From positions 1-64,000 of the forward strand of contig SUVP01000001.1 of assembly GCA_015061945.1 (NCBI GenBank): 64,000 bases of DNA, in the 5' to 3' direction. The notes beneath the pieces are model-generated. The model was not told the DNA's origin. It saw only the letters and a list, made by a program, of their open reading frames with translations, and ran no database searches. Of this stretch, positions 1 through 7,214 are shown one piece after another. Every line of letters starts with the position of its first letter. The stretch's first letter is position 1. This DNA comes from Opitutales bacterium. Its GTDB lineage: Bacteria > Verrucomicrobiota > Verrucomicrobiia > Opitutales > Intestinicryptomonadaceae. The position numbers were made by a program, and so were the translations under genes.

Positions 1-588
1 ACGACATTTTTTGCAATACTCAAGCGTGTTGATTATCCCAGAATGACAACACCCTTGCACCAACACTCCCGACGCAAATAACAAAGCTTGTTCGTCAGAA
101 ATGGAGTCGATAACATTGCCCTGCTCGTCCAAGAAAAATGGACCGCCCGTACTCTCGCCCGACTCGCGTGGGATTGTACCAGTCAAAAAAATCCCGTCAA
201 AAATTTTAGTAAAAGAATCAATTTTCTGCCAATTCATAGACTTCAATTTGTCGACAGAATTTGACGGCATCGAGATGTCTCGAATCGGAACATCAGCGTG
301 GATACTAAAGCGTCGCTTATCGATACTCGACGATGCGAAAACGGCACAATCGCCCGAAAAATGAGCGAGTCCACCAGTGTGGTCGTTGTGTCCATGCGAT
401 AACACCACCGCAGAAATTTCCGAAAAATCGATTCCTAACACTTCTGCATTTTTTGTTAAAATATCGCTTGCACCAGTGTCGAATAAAATTTTCTGTCCAG
501 CATACTCAAGAAGCATAGTCAAGCCATGCTCGGCAGTTAACGGCGTGGGCAAATTGTTTTCGACAATCAATTTTACAGACGGCATCAT
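1..588 (-). CDS. MBL-fold metallo-hydrolase (partial, 3' end outside window)
   Basis: Reading the minus strand from 588 gives an open frame that runs off the left edge of the window. The protein begins MMPSVKLIVENN and carries the metallo-beta-lactamase metal motif HGHNDH in the segment LSHGHNDHTGG, followed by a GCCHSG segment typical of the third metal ligand region. This resembles the MBL subfamily related to methanopterin/pterin-phosphate synthase-like hydrolases; the substrate cannot be told from sequence. The start codon follows the stop of the upstream phosphatase with no gap (TAA directly followed by ATG), so the two are probably co-transcribed. ATG at 588 or 585 are both possible starts. 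The family call is firm; the specific function is unknown. Confidence 0.8.
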   Translation of the reverse strand, partial: MMPSVKLIVENNLPTPLTAEHGLTMLLEYAGQKILFDTGASDILTKNAEVLGIDFSEISAVVLSHGHNDHTGGLAHFSGDCAVFASSSIDKRRFSIHADVPIRDISMPSNSVDKLKSMNWQKIDSFTKIFDGIFLTGTIPRESGESTGGPFFLDEQGNVIDSISDEQALLFASGVLVQGCCHSGIINTLEYCKKCR

Positions 589-1062
589 TTATAGTTTTCC
601 ATTTTTGTAAGCCTGTAAAATCGCTGAACAACCAGCTACAACATCATTCCAAGTTGCAGTGAAATCGCCCGAATACCATGGGTCAGCTACTTCGCCATTT
701 GGATTGCCTGTAAACGATTTCAACGAACGAATTTTTCCGTCAGAATCGCCCGAGCAAATGCGATACATACGCCTGATATTGTCATTATCCATACCGATGA
801 GAAGGTCGAAATTATCATAATCTTGTGGAGTCATTTTTCGAGCAAACTTGCCCTCGCAAGAAATACCGTTAGCCGACAAAAGTCGTTTTACAGGAGGATA
901 AACCGGATTACCGATTTCCTCAGAACTAACAGCCGACGATGCGATAATAAAGTTATCCGCTAAACCTTCTTTAGCGACCATATCTTTCATAACAAACTCC
1001 GCCATAGGACTGCGACAGATATTCCCATGGCAAACAAACAAAATAGCAACATTTTTAGCCAT
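589..1062 (-). CDS. Low-molecular-weight protein-tyrosine phosphatase family protein
   Basis: This 157-residue protein has the LMW-PTP P-loop near its N-terminus: FVCHGNICRSPMAE, with nucleophile Cys11 and Arg17 of the CX5R loop. The conserved general-acid Asp lies in the late ADPWYSGDF segment. Length and motif order fit the family. It would dephosphorylate phosphotyrosine on proteins, and relatives often act with bacterial tyrosine kinases in exopolysaccharide control; no kinase is visible here. I chose ATG at 1062 (MAKNVAILF) because the longer frame to 1110 would run into the tracrRNA terminator hairpin and adds non-conserved residues. It is probably the first gene of an operon with the MBL-fold gene. 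Confidence 0.88.
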   Translation of the reverse strand: MAKNVAILFVCHGNICRSPMAEFVMKDMVAKEGLADNFIIASSAVSSEEIGNPVYPPVKRLLSANGISCEGKFARKMTPQDYDNFDLLIGMDNDNIRRMYRICSGDSDGKIRSLKSFTGNPNGEVADPWYSGDFTATWNDVVAGCSAILQAYKNGKL

Positions 1063-1104
1063 ACCAAAACAAATACCAATATCCTCCAACACTACAATCC
1101 AAAA

Positions 1105-1136
1105 CAACAAAAAAATAGAGCCGACTAAGTCGGCTC
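1105..1136 (-). terminator. Intrinsic terminator of the tracrRNA
   Basis: On the minus strand an 8-bp perfect stem GAGCCGAC/GTCGGCTC (1118-1125 with 1129-1136, three-base loop) is followed by TATTTTTTT. It sits just upstream of the phosphatase gene and ends the predicted tracrRNA. Confidence 0.85.
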
Positions 1137-1240
1137 CTTATTTGGTGGATTAAAATCCTTGTTAACGGATATGTGCAAAAGCACAACAGAAATAAATTCC
1201 TGACCCGTTCTTTGATTTCTACATACTCTTTTTAAGAGTG
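1108..1240 (-). ncRNA. tracrRNA of the type II-C CRISPR system
   Basis: Read on the minus strand, 1224-1207 is ATGTAGAAATCAAAGAAC, an exact 18-nt copy of one side of the CRISPR repeat, so it can pair perfectly with the 3' half of a minus-strand crRNA repeat. A second segment, ATCCGTTAAC (1170-1161), can pair with the crRNA 5' end GTTGCGGAT, with one bulge and one G-U pair. Between them lies about 30 nt not present in the repeat, including a small hairpin TGTGC-TTTT-GCACA. Downstream are a GGAT-TTTA-ATCC hairpin (nexus-like) and the intrinsic terminator. A short hairpin ACTCTT-AAA-AAGAGT precedes the anti-repeat. The predicted transcript is about 130 nt, divergent from cas9. Anti-repeat and terminator are seen directly; the exact 5' end is inferred from the promoter. 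Confidence 0.82.
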
Positions 1241-1246
1241 AAAACA

Positions 1247-1275
1247 ATTAGATATGATTAAAAATTATTTGTCAA
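1247..1275 (-). promoter_or_regulatory. Sigma-70-type promoter of the tracrRNA
   Basis: On the minus strand a perfect -35 box TTGACA (1275-1270) is separated by 17 bp from TCTAAT (1252-1247), a 5/6 match to the -10 consensus. Transcription would start near 1240, about 16 nt before the anti-repeat. This is one of the clearest promoters in the window. Confidence 0.75.
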
Positions 1276-1320
1276 TATTTTATTGAATATTTTTTAATTT
1301 TAATTAACATAAATAGAAAG

Positions 1321-1329
1321 TGTTAAAAT
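1321..1329 (+). promoter_or_regulatory. Possible extended -10 element for cas9
   Basis: TGTTAAAAT has the extended -10 form (TG, one base, TAAAAT) and lies 17 bp before the cas9 ATG. The A/T-rich surroundings make chance matches likely, and the implied leader is very short, so this is tentative. Confidence 0.3.
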
Positions 1330-1346
1330 AAATAATTATTTATACA

Positions 1347-4300
1347 ATGAAAACAACAAAAGTATTCGCTTTCGATTTAGGTGCAAATTCAATCGGCTGG
1401 TGTGTCGTCTTGCTTGGCGAAGATGGTCTCCCAGTTGAAATAATTGACGCTGGTGTTAGAATTTTTGACAACTCTCGAGACCCCAAAACAAACACACCTC
1501 TATCTGTCGAGAAACGTATTATAAGCGGAGCATCGACTCGTCGCGATAGACAATTAATGCGTACAAGGTATCTTTGTAAATTACTCAAAGAATTCGGTTT
1601 GCTTTCAGATAAAAATCCGAGAAGCGAAGTATCGCGTAATCCATACAAGCTACGCTCTTTAGGTGCTACAAAAAAGTTAGACTTATATGGTCTTGGTAGA
1701 ACGATTCTTCATATAAATAAACGTCGTGGCTTTAAATCAAACCGAAAAGCTGATAAAAAATCAGATGAGAAAGAATCGCAAGGGATAAAAGCGGGTATCT
1801 CAAAATTAAGAGAACAGCTCGTAAATAAAACACTCGGACAATTCCTATATGAACGCCAAAAATCCGGCGACGGCACGCGTATGCGTGCAAAAATAATCAA
1901 AAATAAAAATGATTATGAAATCTACGCCGATAGAGAAATGTATGAAAACGAATTTTGGCAAATTTGGCATACTCAACAAAAATTCTACCCTTCACTCACA
2001 GATGAAAAGGGACAAAAAATTTTCGATACGTTGTTCTTCCAACGTCCATTGAAAACTCCAGAATTAGGTTGGTGTCAATTTGAAGATGAACGCCGTGCAT
2101 ATAAGGCATATCCAATCTCACAACGTTTCAGAATTTACCAAGAAGTAAACGCTCTGGAAATAGTTGATATTAGCGACAACAATAATCGCCTTACCGTTGA
2201 AGACAGACAAAAACTTATCAAAGCTCTTCTTGAAAACGATCCCAAAATCGTTGACAAAAAAGGGAAAGCAACATTTGCAAAGATTAAAAAATTCTTAAAT
2301 ATAAAAAATTTCTCGTTTAATTTTGAATCTGAAAAACGCAAAGATTTTGCATCGGATCTCACCGCATTTGTCCTCGCATCGCCCGATAATTTCGGCGAAA
2401 AATGGAGAACCCTTGATGACTCCATTTGCGAAGAAATTATTGATGCGATAATTCAAAACGAAGAAAATGTATTTATAAAATTAGTCGAGAAATATTTTGG
2501 ATTCGATTCAAACAAGGCAAAATCAATTCTCGATGACGCCATAATCAATTTACCCGAAGGCACAACAAACCTTTCAACAAAGGCAATGCAGAAAATTATG
2601 CCATATTTTGAATCAGGAATGCGCTACGACTTGGCATGCAAAGCCGCTGGATATAACTTCAATGCAAATTATCAAGGTGAAATATTTGATACACTTCCCT
2701 ACTATGGACAAATTTTGCGAAAACTCGCATTGGGCGGAGATAAACAAAAATATTCACCTGAAGAAAATCCAGAAAAATACTATGGAAAAATCAACAATCC
2801 AACTGTACACGTCGCATTAAATCAGTTGCGAAAAGTTGTAAACAAACTTATATCGGTTTATGGCAAACCAGATAGAATCGCAATCGAAACCGCAAGAGAT
2901 TTACCTCTGGGCGTAAAAGGACTCTCAGAACTCAAAAAAGAACAAAATAAAAATCAAACTAAAAACGAAGAAATAGCTGAAGAATTAAAGAAGCTTGGCG
3001 TGGCAAATAATGCCAGAAACAGAATGAAATATAAACTATGGGAAGATTTAAATCCTGACTTTATCAAAAGAATGTGTCCATTCTGCGGAAGACAAATTGA
3101 ACGCACCCAACTCTTTGAATCAGATTTTGAAATTGAACACTTGTTACCATTCTCAGATACATTTGATGATTCCCGAGCAAACAAAGTAATTTCTTGCAGA
3201 AGTTGTAATAGAATAAAAGCTAAACGCCCACCACACGAAGCATTTTTCAATAGAACTGGATACGATTGGGATGAAATCCTCGCAAGAGTTTCAGCATTGC
3301 CCAAAAGCAAACAATGGCGTTTTAAAGCCGACGCAATGGAACAATTCAAAGAAAAGTATGGTGACTTTATCGCAAGAATGCTAAACGACACTCGTTATAT
3401 GTCGAAAGTCTCACGAGAATATTTCACTGCGATTATTCCGACTGAAAATATAATTACGCTCACTGGTTCAACAACCGCAATGCTCCGTGGAACTTGGGGT
3501 CTCAACTCTATACTTGAGCCCGATCATAACGTTCCAGAAACACCAGCAGAAGCAGAACAAAATTCTCAATCGGACAATAGCGACAAAGATAAATCCGAAT
3601 CTGCACCGAAGAAGAATCGTGCAGATCATCGCCACCACGCTGTTGACGCATTTGTAATATCGACGGTTGGACGCAAACTGATTTCAATCATTTCTCAATG
3701 TGCAAAACGCAATGAACAAGCACTTCTTGAAAATATTTTGAAATCGATGCCGTCTCCTTTTACGCATATTCCATTTGATGTTTTAAAGGAAAAAATATTA
3801 AATATAAATGTATCGCACAAGCTCGATAGAGGCGATGTAAAAGGTGCAATAAAACAAGGGAAAACCGTTGCATCGTTACACAAAGATACAGCATACGGAC
3901 GTATTGGCGGAAACGATACCGACGAAAAAATAACATTGGTAAAACGTGTTCCTTTGGATTCTATTGAACTCAAAGAAGATAAAATTGAAGAGATTGCAAA
4001 TCTTAAAATCAGAAACGATTTGTTAAATATTTTCCACGAAATTCATTCAACACCTACAACTGAAAAAGCGAAACAAAATGAATGGCTTTCACGTTTACAA
4101 CAATACGCACAAGAAAATAAAGTACGTCGTTTACGCATCCATATAGCCAATAGAGAAATTAAAAAACTTATACCGATAAAAGATAAGAAATCTGGTAAAG
4201 TTTACAAATATATGGATAATGCAGAATCGTATTGCATTGATATTTACAAGCCATCTAATTCGGACAAATGGCAGTTTGAAGTTATAAATATGTTTGAAGC

Positions 4301-4586
4301 CCATAAAAATGAAATGCCACAATGGCGTAAAAATGACTCACACGCAAAATTAGTAATGCGTCTATTCAAACGTGATACAATTGCATACGAAGAAAATGGT
4401 GAATATAAAGTTGCGGTTATAACAAATATAGCTACACATGGACAATTAGGAATGTTAGGTTTAATGCAAGCAAATGTTGAAGGGAATCATCCTAAAAAAA
4501 TGCCTGGTGCATTGCAAAAACTCAATGCTCGAAAAGTATATGTTGATGAAATAGGTCGCATATTTGATCCCAAAAGAAATTCTTAA
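1347..4586 (+). CDS. cas9: Type II-C CRISPR-associated endonuclease Cas9
   Basis: This is a 1079-residue RNA-guided DNA endonuclease, a size typical of compact II-C Cas9s. RuvC-I is FAFDLGANSIGW with Asp10. RuvC-II is IAIETARD with Glu514. RuvC-III is HRHHAVDAF with His764 and Asp767. The HNH domain has EIEHLLPFSDTF with His598, and Asn612 and Asn621 keep the same spacing as His840/Asn854/Asn863 of S. pyogenes Cas9. The HNH core is flanked by CPFC and CRSC pairs, a likely zinc site. An Arg-rich bridge helix (HINKRRGFKSNRKA) follows RuvC-I. All nuclease residues are present, so it should be active. It starts the cas9-cas1-cas2 operon and its stop overlaps the cas1 start (TAATG). No csn2 or cas4 is present, fitting subtype II-C. 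Confidence 0.97.
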   Translation: MKTTKVFAFDLGANSIGWCVVLLGEDGLPVEIIDAGVRIFDNSRDPKTNTPLSVEKRIISGASTRRDRQLMRTRYLCKLLKEFGLLSDKNPRSEVSRNPYKLRSLGATKKLDLYGLGRTILHINKRRGFKSNRKADKKSDEKESQGIKAGISKLREQLVNKTLGQFLYERQKSGDGTRMRAKIIKNKNDYEIYADREMYENEFWQIWHTQQKFYPSLTDEKGQKIFDTLFFQRPLKTPELGWCQFEDERRAYKAYPISQRFRIYQEVNALEIVDISDNNNRLTVEDRQKLIKALLENDPKIVDKKGKATFAKIKKFLNIKNFSFNFESEKRKDFASDLTAFVLASPDNFGEKWRTLDDSICEEIIDAIIQNEENVFIKLVEKYFGFDSNKAKSILDDAIINLPEGTTNLSTKAMQKIMPYFESGMRYDLACKAAGYNFNANYQGEIFDTLPYYGQILRKLALGGDKQKYSPEENPEKYYGKINNPTVHVALNQLRKVVNKLISVYGKPDRIAIETARDLPLGVKGLSELKKEQNKNQTKNEEIAEELKKLGVANNARNRMKYKLWEDLNPDFIKRMCPFCGRQIERTQLFESDFEIEHLLPFSDTFDDSRANKVISCRSCNRIKAKRPPHEAFFNRTGYDWDEILARVSALPKSKQWRFKADAMEQFKEKYGDFIARMLNDTRYMSKVSREYFTAIIPTENIITLTGSTTAMLRGTWGLNSILEPDHNVPETPAEAEQNSQSDNSDKDKSESAPKKNRADHRHHAVDAFVISTVGRKLISIISQCAKRNEQALLENILKSMPSPFTHIPFDVLKEKILNINVSHKLDRGDVKGAIKQGKTVASLHKDTAYGRIGGNDTDEKITLVKRVPLDSIELKEDKIEEIANLKIRNDLLNIFHEIHSTPTTEKAKQNEWLSRLQQYAQENKVRRLRIHIANREIKKLIPIKDKKSGKVYKYMDNAESYCIDIYKPSNSDKWQFEVINMFEAHKNEMPQWRKNDSHAKLVMRLFKRDTIAYEENGEYKVAVITNIATHGQLGMLGLMQANVEGNHPKKMPGALQKLNARKVYVDEIGRIFDPKRNS

Positions 4587-5518
4587 TGAAAGAGTGTAGA
4601 ATCCTTGAAATATCGCAAGACGGCAGAACTCTTGCCGTCGAGCGAGGGTTTGTTGTAATCAAGGAAAAAGGCGAAGAATTAGGTCGAGTAGAACTTGACA
4701 CTTTAGCTGGCGTAATCTGTACTTCTAATTGGTCAATGCTTGGCTCGCCTACAATAAATAAACTTGCCGAATATAATATCCCACTGGTTGTATGCGATAA
4801 ACGAACAAAAGTTCCGTCGTCGGCATTGATTCCACTTGATGCAAACTGGCGTCAAGGCGATGTTTTAGAAGCACAAGCACGTTGTGCAATCCCAAAGAAT
4901 AAGTCAGCATGGCAAACAATCGTAAAAGCAAAACTTGCACAACAGGCACAAACATTAAAATTCTTTGGAAAAGATATTGGATATGAAATTTTATCAAATC
5001 TTGCCACAAAAGTAAAATCTGGTGATCCAGAAAATCTCGAGGGTCGAAGTGCAGCAATATACTGGCGGGAGCTTATGGGAAAATCTTTCAGGCGCAATCG
5101 AGATGCAGAAGACGAAAACGTTTTATTCAATTATGGATATACGATTTTACGGGCGTGTACAATTAGAGCGATATGCGTTGCAGGAATGCACCCAAGTTTA
5201 GGGATACACCACCGCTCTGCGACAAATACACATAGACTTTCAGATGATTTAATAGAACCATTTAGATGTTTTGTTGATTTGCGAGTCAAAGAAATTTCAA
5301 AAGATGGCGATACTCGTCTAACTGCTGAAAACAGAAAAAGGCTGTCAGCTGTTTTACTTGATAGATATTTCCGTAAAGACTGTATAACAACAGTTGCACA
5401 AATGATAACTGATACTGCGATAGGACTTGCGAAATATTATTTAGATGAAACAAAGAATTTTCAAATTGATATAGTCAAAGCTTCTTACTTAAATCGTATA
5501 ACATTAAATGGCGATTAG
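4586..5518 (+). CDS. cas1: CRISPR-associated integrase Cas1 (type II)
   Basis: This 310-residue protein is the catalytic subunit of the Cas1-Cas2 spacer integrase. The N-terminal beta-rich half begins with ECRILEISQDGRTLAVERGF, typical of type II Cas1. The C-terminal helical half contains YWRELMG with a likely metal-binding Glu, and GMHPSLGIHHRS followed by LSDDLIEPFRCFVD, which supply the conserved His and Asp. The start overlaps the cas9 stop by one base and the end overlaps cas2 by 11 bp, so the three genes are translationally coupled. Its size and neighbours match type II-C adaptation modules. Confidence 0.95.
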   Translation: MKECRILEISQDGRTLAVERGFVVIKEKGEELGRVELDTLAGVICTSNWSMLGSPTINKLAEYNIPLVVCDKRTKVPSSALIPLDANWRQGDVLEAQARCAIPKNKSAWQTIVKAKLAQQAQTLKFFGKDIGYEILSNLATKVKSGDPENLEGRSAAIYWRELMGKSFRRNRDAEDENVLFNYGYTILRACTIRAICVAGMHPSLGIHHRSATNTHRLSDDLIEPFRCFVDLRVKEISKDGDTRLTAENRKRLSAVLLDRYFRKDCITTVAQMITDTAIGLAKYYLDETKNFQIDIVKASYLNRITLNGD

Positions 5519-5837
5519 CGGATACAAACTTATGTGGATGATGGTTATGTTCGACCTGCCAACAGCCACGGCAGAAGAAAGAAAAAGATATTCTGACTTT
5601 AGAAACATCTTATTAAACAATGGCTTTAAGATGTCGCAATATTCAGTATATTTCCGATTTTGTGGAGAACGTGAATGTTGCAACAAATATGTTCGCATGG
5701 TAAAAGAAAACGCACCTCCCGAAGGAGATATTTCCATTTTATTTTTTACCGACAAACAATTTGGGCAGATAATAAATATAATTAAACGACGTTTTGAACG
5801 AATGCCCGGAGTCCCTGAACAACTTGTTTTGTTTTAA
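5508..5837 (+). CDS. cas2: CRISPR-associated protein Cas2
   Basis: This 109-residue protein is the structural partner of Cas1 in spacer integration. The ferredoxin-like fold begins MWMMVMFDLPTATAEERKRY, with the conserved Asp in FDLP after the first strand. The sequence SQYSVYFRFC and a final strand ending in EQLVLF are typical of type II Cas2. The frame opens at 5508, overlapping cas1 by 11 bp; an internal Met at 5532 (MWMMVMF) is an alternative start closer to the usual family N-terminus. It is the last gene of the cas operon and is followed directly by a strong bidirectional hairpin. Confidence 0.93.
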   Translation: MAISGYKLMWMMVMFDLPTATAEERKRYSDFRNILLNNGFKMSQYSVYFRFCGERECCNKYVRMVKENAPPEGDISILFFTDKQFGQIINIIKRRFERMPGVPEQLVLF

Positions 5838-5842
5838 AAAAA

Positions 5843-5888
5843 ATGAAAAATTGCGTATGTTTTTTTGAAAAACTACGCAATTTTTCAT
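5843..5888. terminator. Bidirectional terminator between cas2 and the CRISPR array
   Basis: A perfect 15-bp inverted repeat (ATGAAAAATTGCGTA at 5843-5857 with TACGCAATTTTTCAT at 5874-5888) lies six bases after the cas2 stop. On the minus strand it is followed by eight T residues, making it a stronger terminator for transcripts coming from the array than for the cas operon. Confidence 0.8.
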
Positions 5889-5938
5889 TTAAGATATAGC
5901 ATATAACTCGGTAGAACACACACAGTTATAAAAGCTAC
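5889..5938. other. Candidate adaptation leader next to first perfect repeat
   Basis: This A/T-rich 50-bp stretch separates the terminator from the first perfect repeat. The degenerate repeat is at the other end of the array, which by the usual rule puts the spacer-acquisition end here. It holds no ORF. The assignment is inferred from array polarity only. Confidence 0.4.
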
Positions 5939-7162
5939 AATGTAGAAATCAAAGAACGAAAGTCAATCCGCAACACAATCAAAGACAGAAGAAATAACGT
6001 ACTTAATGTAGAAATCAAAGAACGAAAGTCAATCCGCAACATTCTTCAATATGGTAATGCAAACGCCTTTAATGTAGAAATCAAAGAACGAAAGTCAATC
6101 CGCAACGAAAAGTTAAAAGAATACAAAAAAAATGCAAATGTAGAAATCAAAGAACGAAAGTCAATCCGCAACAAGGTATGTACGCCTGTTATTATTTGAA
6201 AAAATGTAGAAATCAAAGAACGAAAGTCAATCCGCAACATACTGATGATAGTTATAGAGACACAGACGAATGTAGAAATCAAAGAACGAAAGTCAATCCG
6301 CAACTTCGTAAGCACTCAACCCTTCTTCAAGTGGAATGTAGAAATCAAAGAACGAAAGTCAATCCGCAACAACAAGAACTTTATCAAAATCCTTGAATGC
6401 AATGTAGAAATCAAAGAACGAAAGTCAATCCGCAACTCACTTGACTTTTAAAAATCCTTTTAAATAAATGTAGAAATCAAAGAACGAAAGTCAATCCGCA
6501 ACAGCCATGCTTAATTATGGTAATTATAAACGAATGTAGAAATCAAAGAACGAAAGTCAATCCGCAACTCCGATAAGCGTTTCAACGTCCGCAAGGTCAA
6601 TGTAGAAATCAAAGAACGAAAGTCAATCCGCAACAACTTTATCGCTTACCCATTTTGTCGTTGCAATGTAGAAATCAAAGAACGAAAGTCAATCCGCAAC
6701 GTGGTTCATCGTCTTCAAGGTACTTATTACAATGTAGAAATCAAAGAACGAAAGTCAATCCGCAACATAAAAAACCTCCGTATTCTCTTAGTAAGGAATG
6801 TAGAAATCAAAGAACGAAAGTCAATCCGCAACACGTCGTCTTCATATAATATTTGCAAATCTAATGTAGAAATCAAAGAACGAAAGTCAATCCGCAACAG
6901 TTTGTTAAAAGTTCTTCAAATATTTTTAAATGTAGAAATCAAAGAACGAAAGTCAATCCGCAACAAGGTAAAATATCCTCCTGGATATGTCAACAATGTA
7001 GAAATCAAAGAACGAAAGTCAATCCGCAACAGAGAATCAAAAGGGGGTTCAAATAGGACAAATGTAGAAATCAAAGAACGAAAGTCAATCCGCAACGAGA
7101 AGGGAAAGGTATGCGTTGCCTTGTCAAATGTAGAAATCAAAGAACGAAAGTCAATCTGTGGC
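5939..7162 (-). CRISPR. Type II-C CRISPR array, 19 repeats and 18 spacers
   Basis: A 36-bp repeat recurs every 66 bp from 5939, with 18 spacers of exactly 30 bp. In the crRNA sense (minus strand) the repeat begins GTTGCGGATTGACTTTCG and ends TTTGATTTCTACATT. The first 18 copies look identical; the last (7127-7162) has a changed end (TCTGTGGC in place of TCCGCAAC, plus strand). Each repeat carries TTGACT and, 16 bp on, TACATT at its crRNA-sense 3' end, resembling the repeat-embedded promoters known from Neisseria and Campylobacter II-C arrays; transcription would start inside the next spacer and run toward cas2. The minus-strand sense is fixed by the tracrRNA anti-repeat. Reading frames that translate to repeated VEIKERKSIRN peptides here are artefacts. 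Confidence 0.97.
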
Positions 7163-7214
7163 GAGGGTGAATATTATTCTTTATTTTTCAGGGAAATTAG
7201 TCTATTTGTTTGTT

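Noticed and set aside
1200-1300. A plus-strand tracrRNA with the ACTCTTTTTAAGAGT hairpin downstream of the anti-repeat
   Set aside because: The minus strand has a perfect -35, a good -10, a second anti-repeat half, a nexus-like hairpin and a strong terminator. The plus strand has only the one hairpin and a weak A/T-rich stem.
5939-7162. Self-targeting spacers against the phage-like cluster
   Set aside because: I compared the 18 spacers by eye with the cluster and saw no convincing match. An exact search with mismatches could still find one.
7158-7214. GTG start for the GH106 gene inside the last CRISPR repeat
   Set aside because: The signal peptide begins at the ATG at 7215; the extra residues are encoded by repeat DNA.
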